This document shows positions 5,550-5,892 of a DNA stretch of 5,892 nt, one piece after another (positions within the stretch are counted from its first letter, which is position 1; each line of letters begins with the position of its first letter). The stretch comes from Bacteroidales bacterium (GTDB taxonomy: Bacteria; Bacteroidota; Bacteroidia; Bacteroidales; JAAUTT01). The notes beneath the pieces were generated by a model, which was given only the letters and a program-made list of their open reading frames with translations, ran no database searches and was not told where the DNA came from. Location: assembly GCA_012031335.1 (NCBI GenBank), contig JAAUTT010000324.1, positions 1-5,892 on the forward strand. Direction: 5' to 3'. A program made the position numbers and the translations under genes.

Positions 5550-5892
5550 CGTTGTTATTTTGTGGTTCTAAGAAAAACCTATTGTCAAATTGCCTCCGCT
5601 CACCCCTCAGTCCCCTGAAGAGGAGCGCCAATCGCACAGTGGGTTGAAGTTCTCCCCTTTAGGGAAGCCAGTCGACCATCAACTCATTCCTGAAGTATTT
5701 GGCTATCGACTATCGACTATCAACTTCATATATTCCCAATATTGCGGCGATATAAACACATTGCCTTTTCTTATCATCACCGCACGCCGCCAAAAAAATT
5801 TACCTCAATTTTTCTACAAAGGGGTCACCGCTAACGCGGCTAGTCCAAAGAGCCCACTAAATCGGTCACTATACAACCATAATGTCATCCCT
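5550..5892. other. Non-coding upstream region with short degenerate repeats
   Basis: No gene is visible on either strand. 5591-5665 resembles the CTCACCCCTCAGTCCCCTGAAG / TTCTCCCCTTTAGGGAAG type of intergenic repeat common in Bacteroidota. 5703-5723 is a heptamer repeat (CTATCGA, CTATCGA, CTATCAA). A small hairpin CCGC/GCGG lies at 5828-5839. The promoter of the barrel gene should lie just above 5549 on the minus strand, but the only candidate, a TTTG about 40 bp upstream, lacks a TAnnTTTG partner at normal spacing. Confidence 0.5.
5703..5723. repeat. Heptamer tandem repeat, three units
   Basis: CTATCGA occurs twice head-to-tail, followed by a third unit with one change (CTATCAA). No gene is affected. 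It looks like a fragment of a longer low-complexity repeat. Confidence 0.6.

Noticed and set aside
5703..5723. CRISPR-like direct repeats
   Set aside because: The units are 7 bp with no spacers; there is no cas gene and no repeat of CRISPR length anywhere in the window.

Overview
The window looks like Bacteroidota DNA, most like the environmental Bacteroidales/Marinilabiliales type. It is AT-rich. All supported genes lie on the minus strand, start codons are preceded by A/T-rich leaders without clear Shine-Dalgarno motifs, and several families are typical of the phylum: a DUF4833 protein, a membrane-anchored OB-fold protein of the tRNA_anti-like type, a Sec-exported thioredoxin and a POTRA-less Omp85-type barrel. 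The assignment is inference from gene content; there is no rRNA or other marker gene.

Layout, read in the direction of transcription (high to low coordinates). 5550-5892 is non-coding, with short degenerate repeats. 4232-5549 encodes an outer-membrane beta-barrel of the Omp85/BamA-TamA superfamily. Its last 43 residues are displaced by two apparent single-base deletions. 3749-4231 is a 483-bp gap holding an inverted-repeat-bounded block with strong palindromes. 432-3748 is a tightly packed six-gene run: OB-fold protein, YceI family protein, thioredoxin, DUF4833 protein, LysE-type transporter, peroxiredoxin-like lipoprotein. Gaps between the six are 26, 25, 10, 2 and 10 bp, so they very probably form one operon. 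1-431 is non-coding and carries a nested palindromic element with a perfect 22-bp stem.

Taken together, the six-gene run reads as a cell-envelope redox/stress module. It combines an exported thioredoxin, a lipoprotein peroxiredoxin, a periplasmic YceI lipocalin-like binder, a membrane-anchored OB-fold protein, an inner-membrane LysE-type exporter and an exported protein of unknown function. That joint role is inferred from families and gene order.

Three of the seven genes (barrel, thioredoxin, DUF4833) contain single-base indels, mostly at homopolymers. Repairing each one restores a family-typical protein. The other four genes are intact. Uncorrected sequencing errors explain this best, but real gene decay cannot be excluded from sequence alone. 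I see no RNA gene, CRISPR array, transposase or clear novel system here. The least explained parts are the two palindromic intergenic elements and the composition of the operon.
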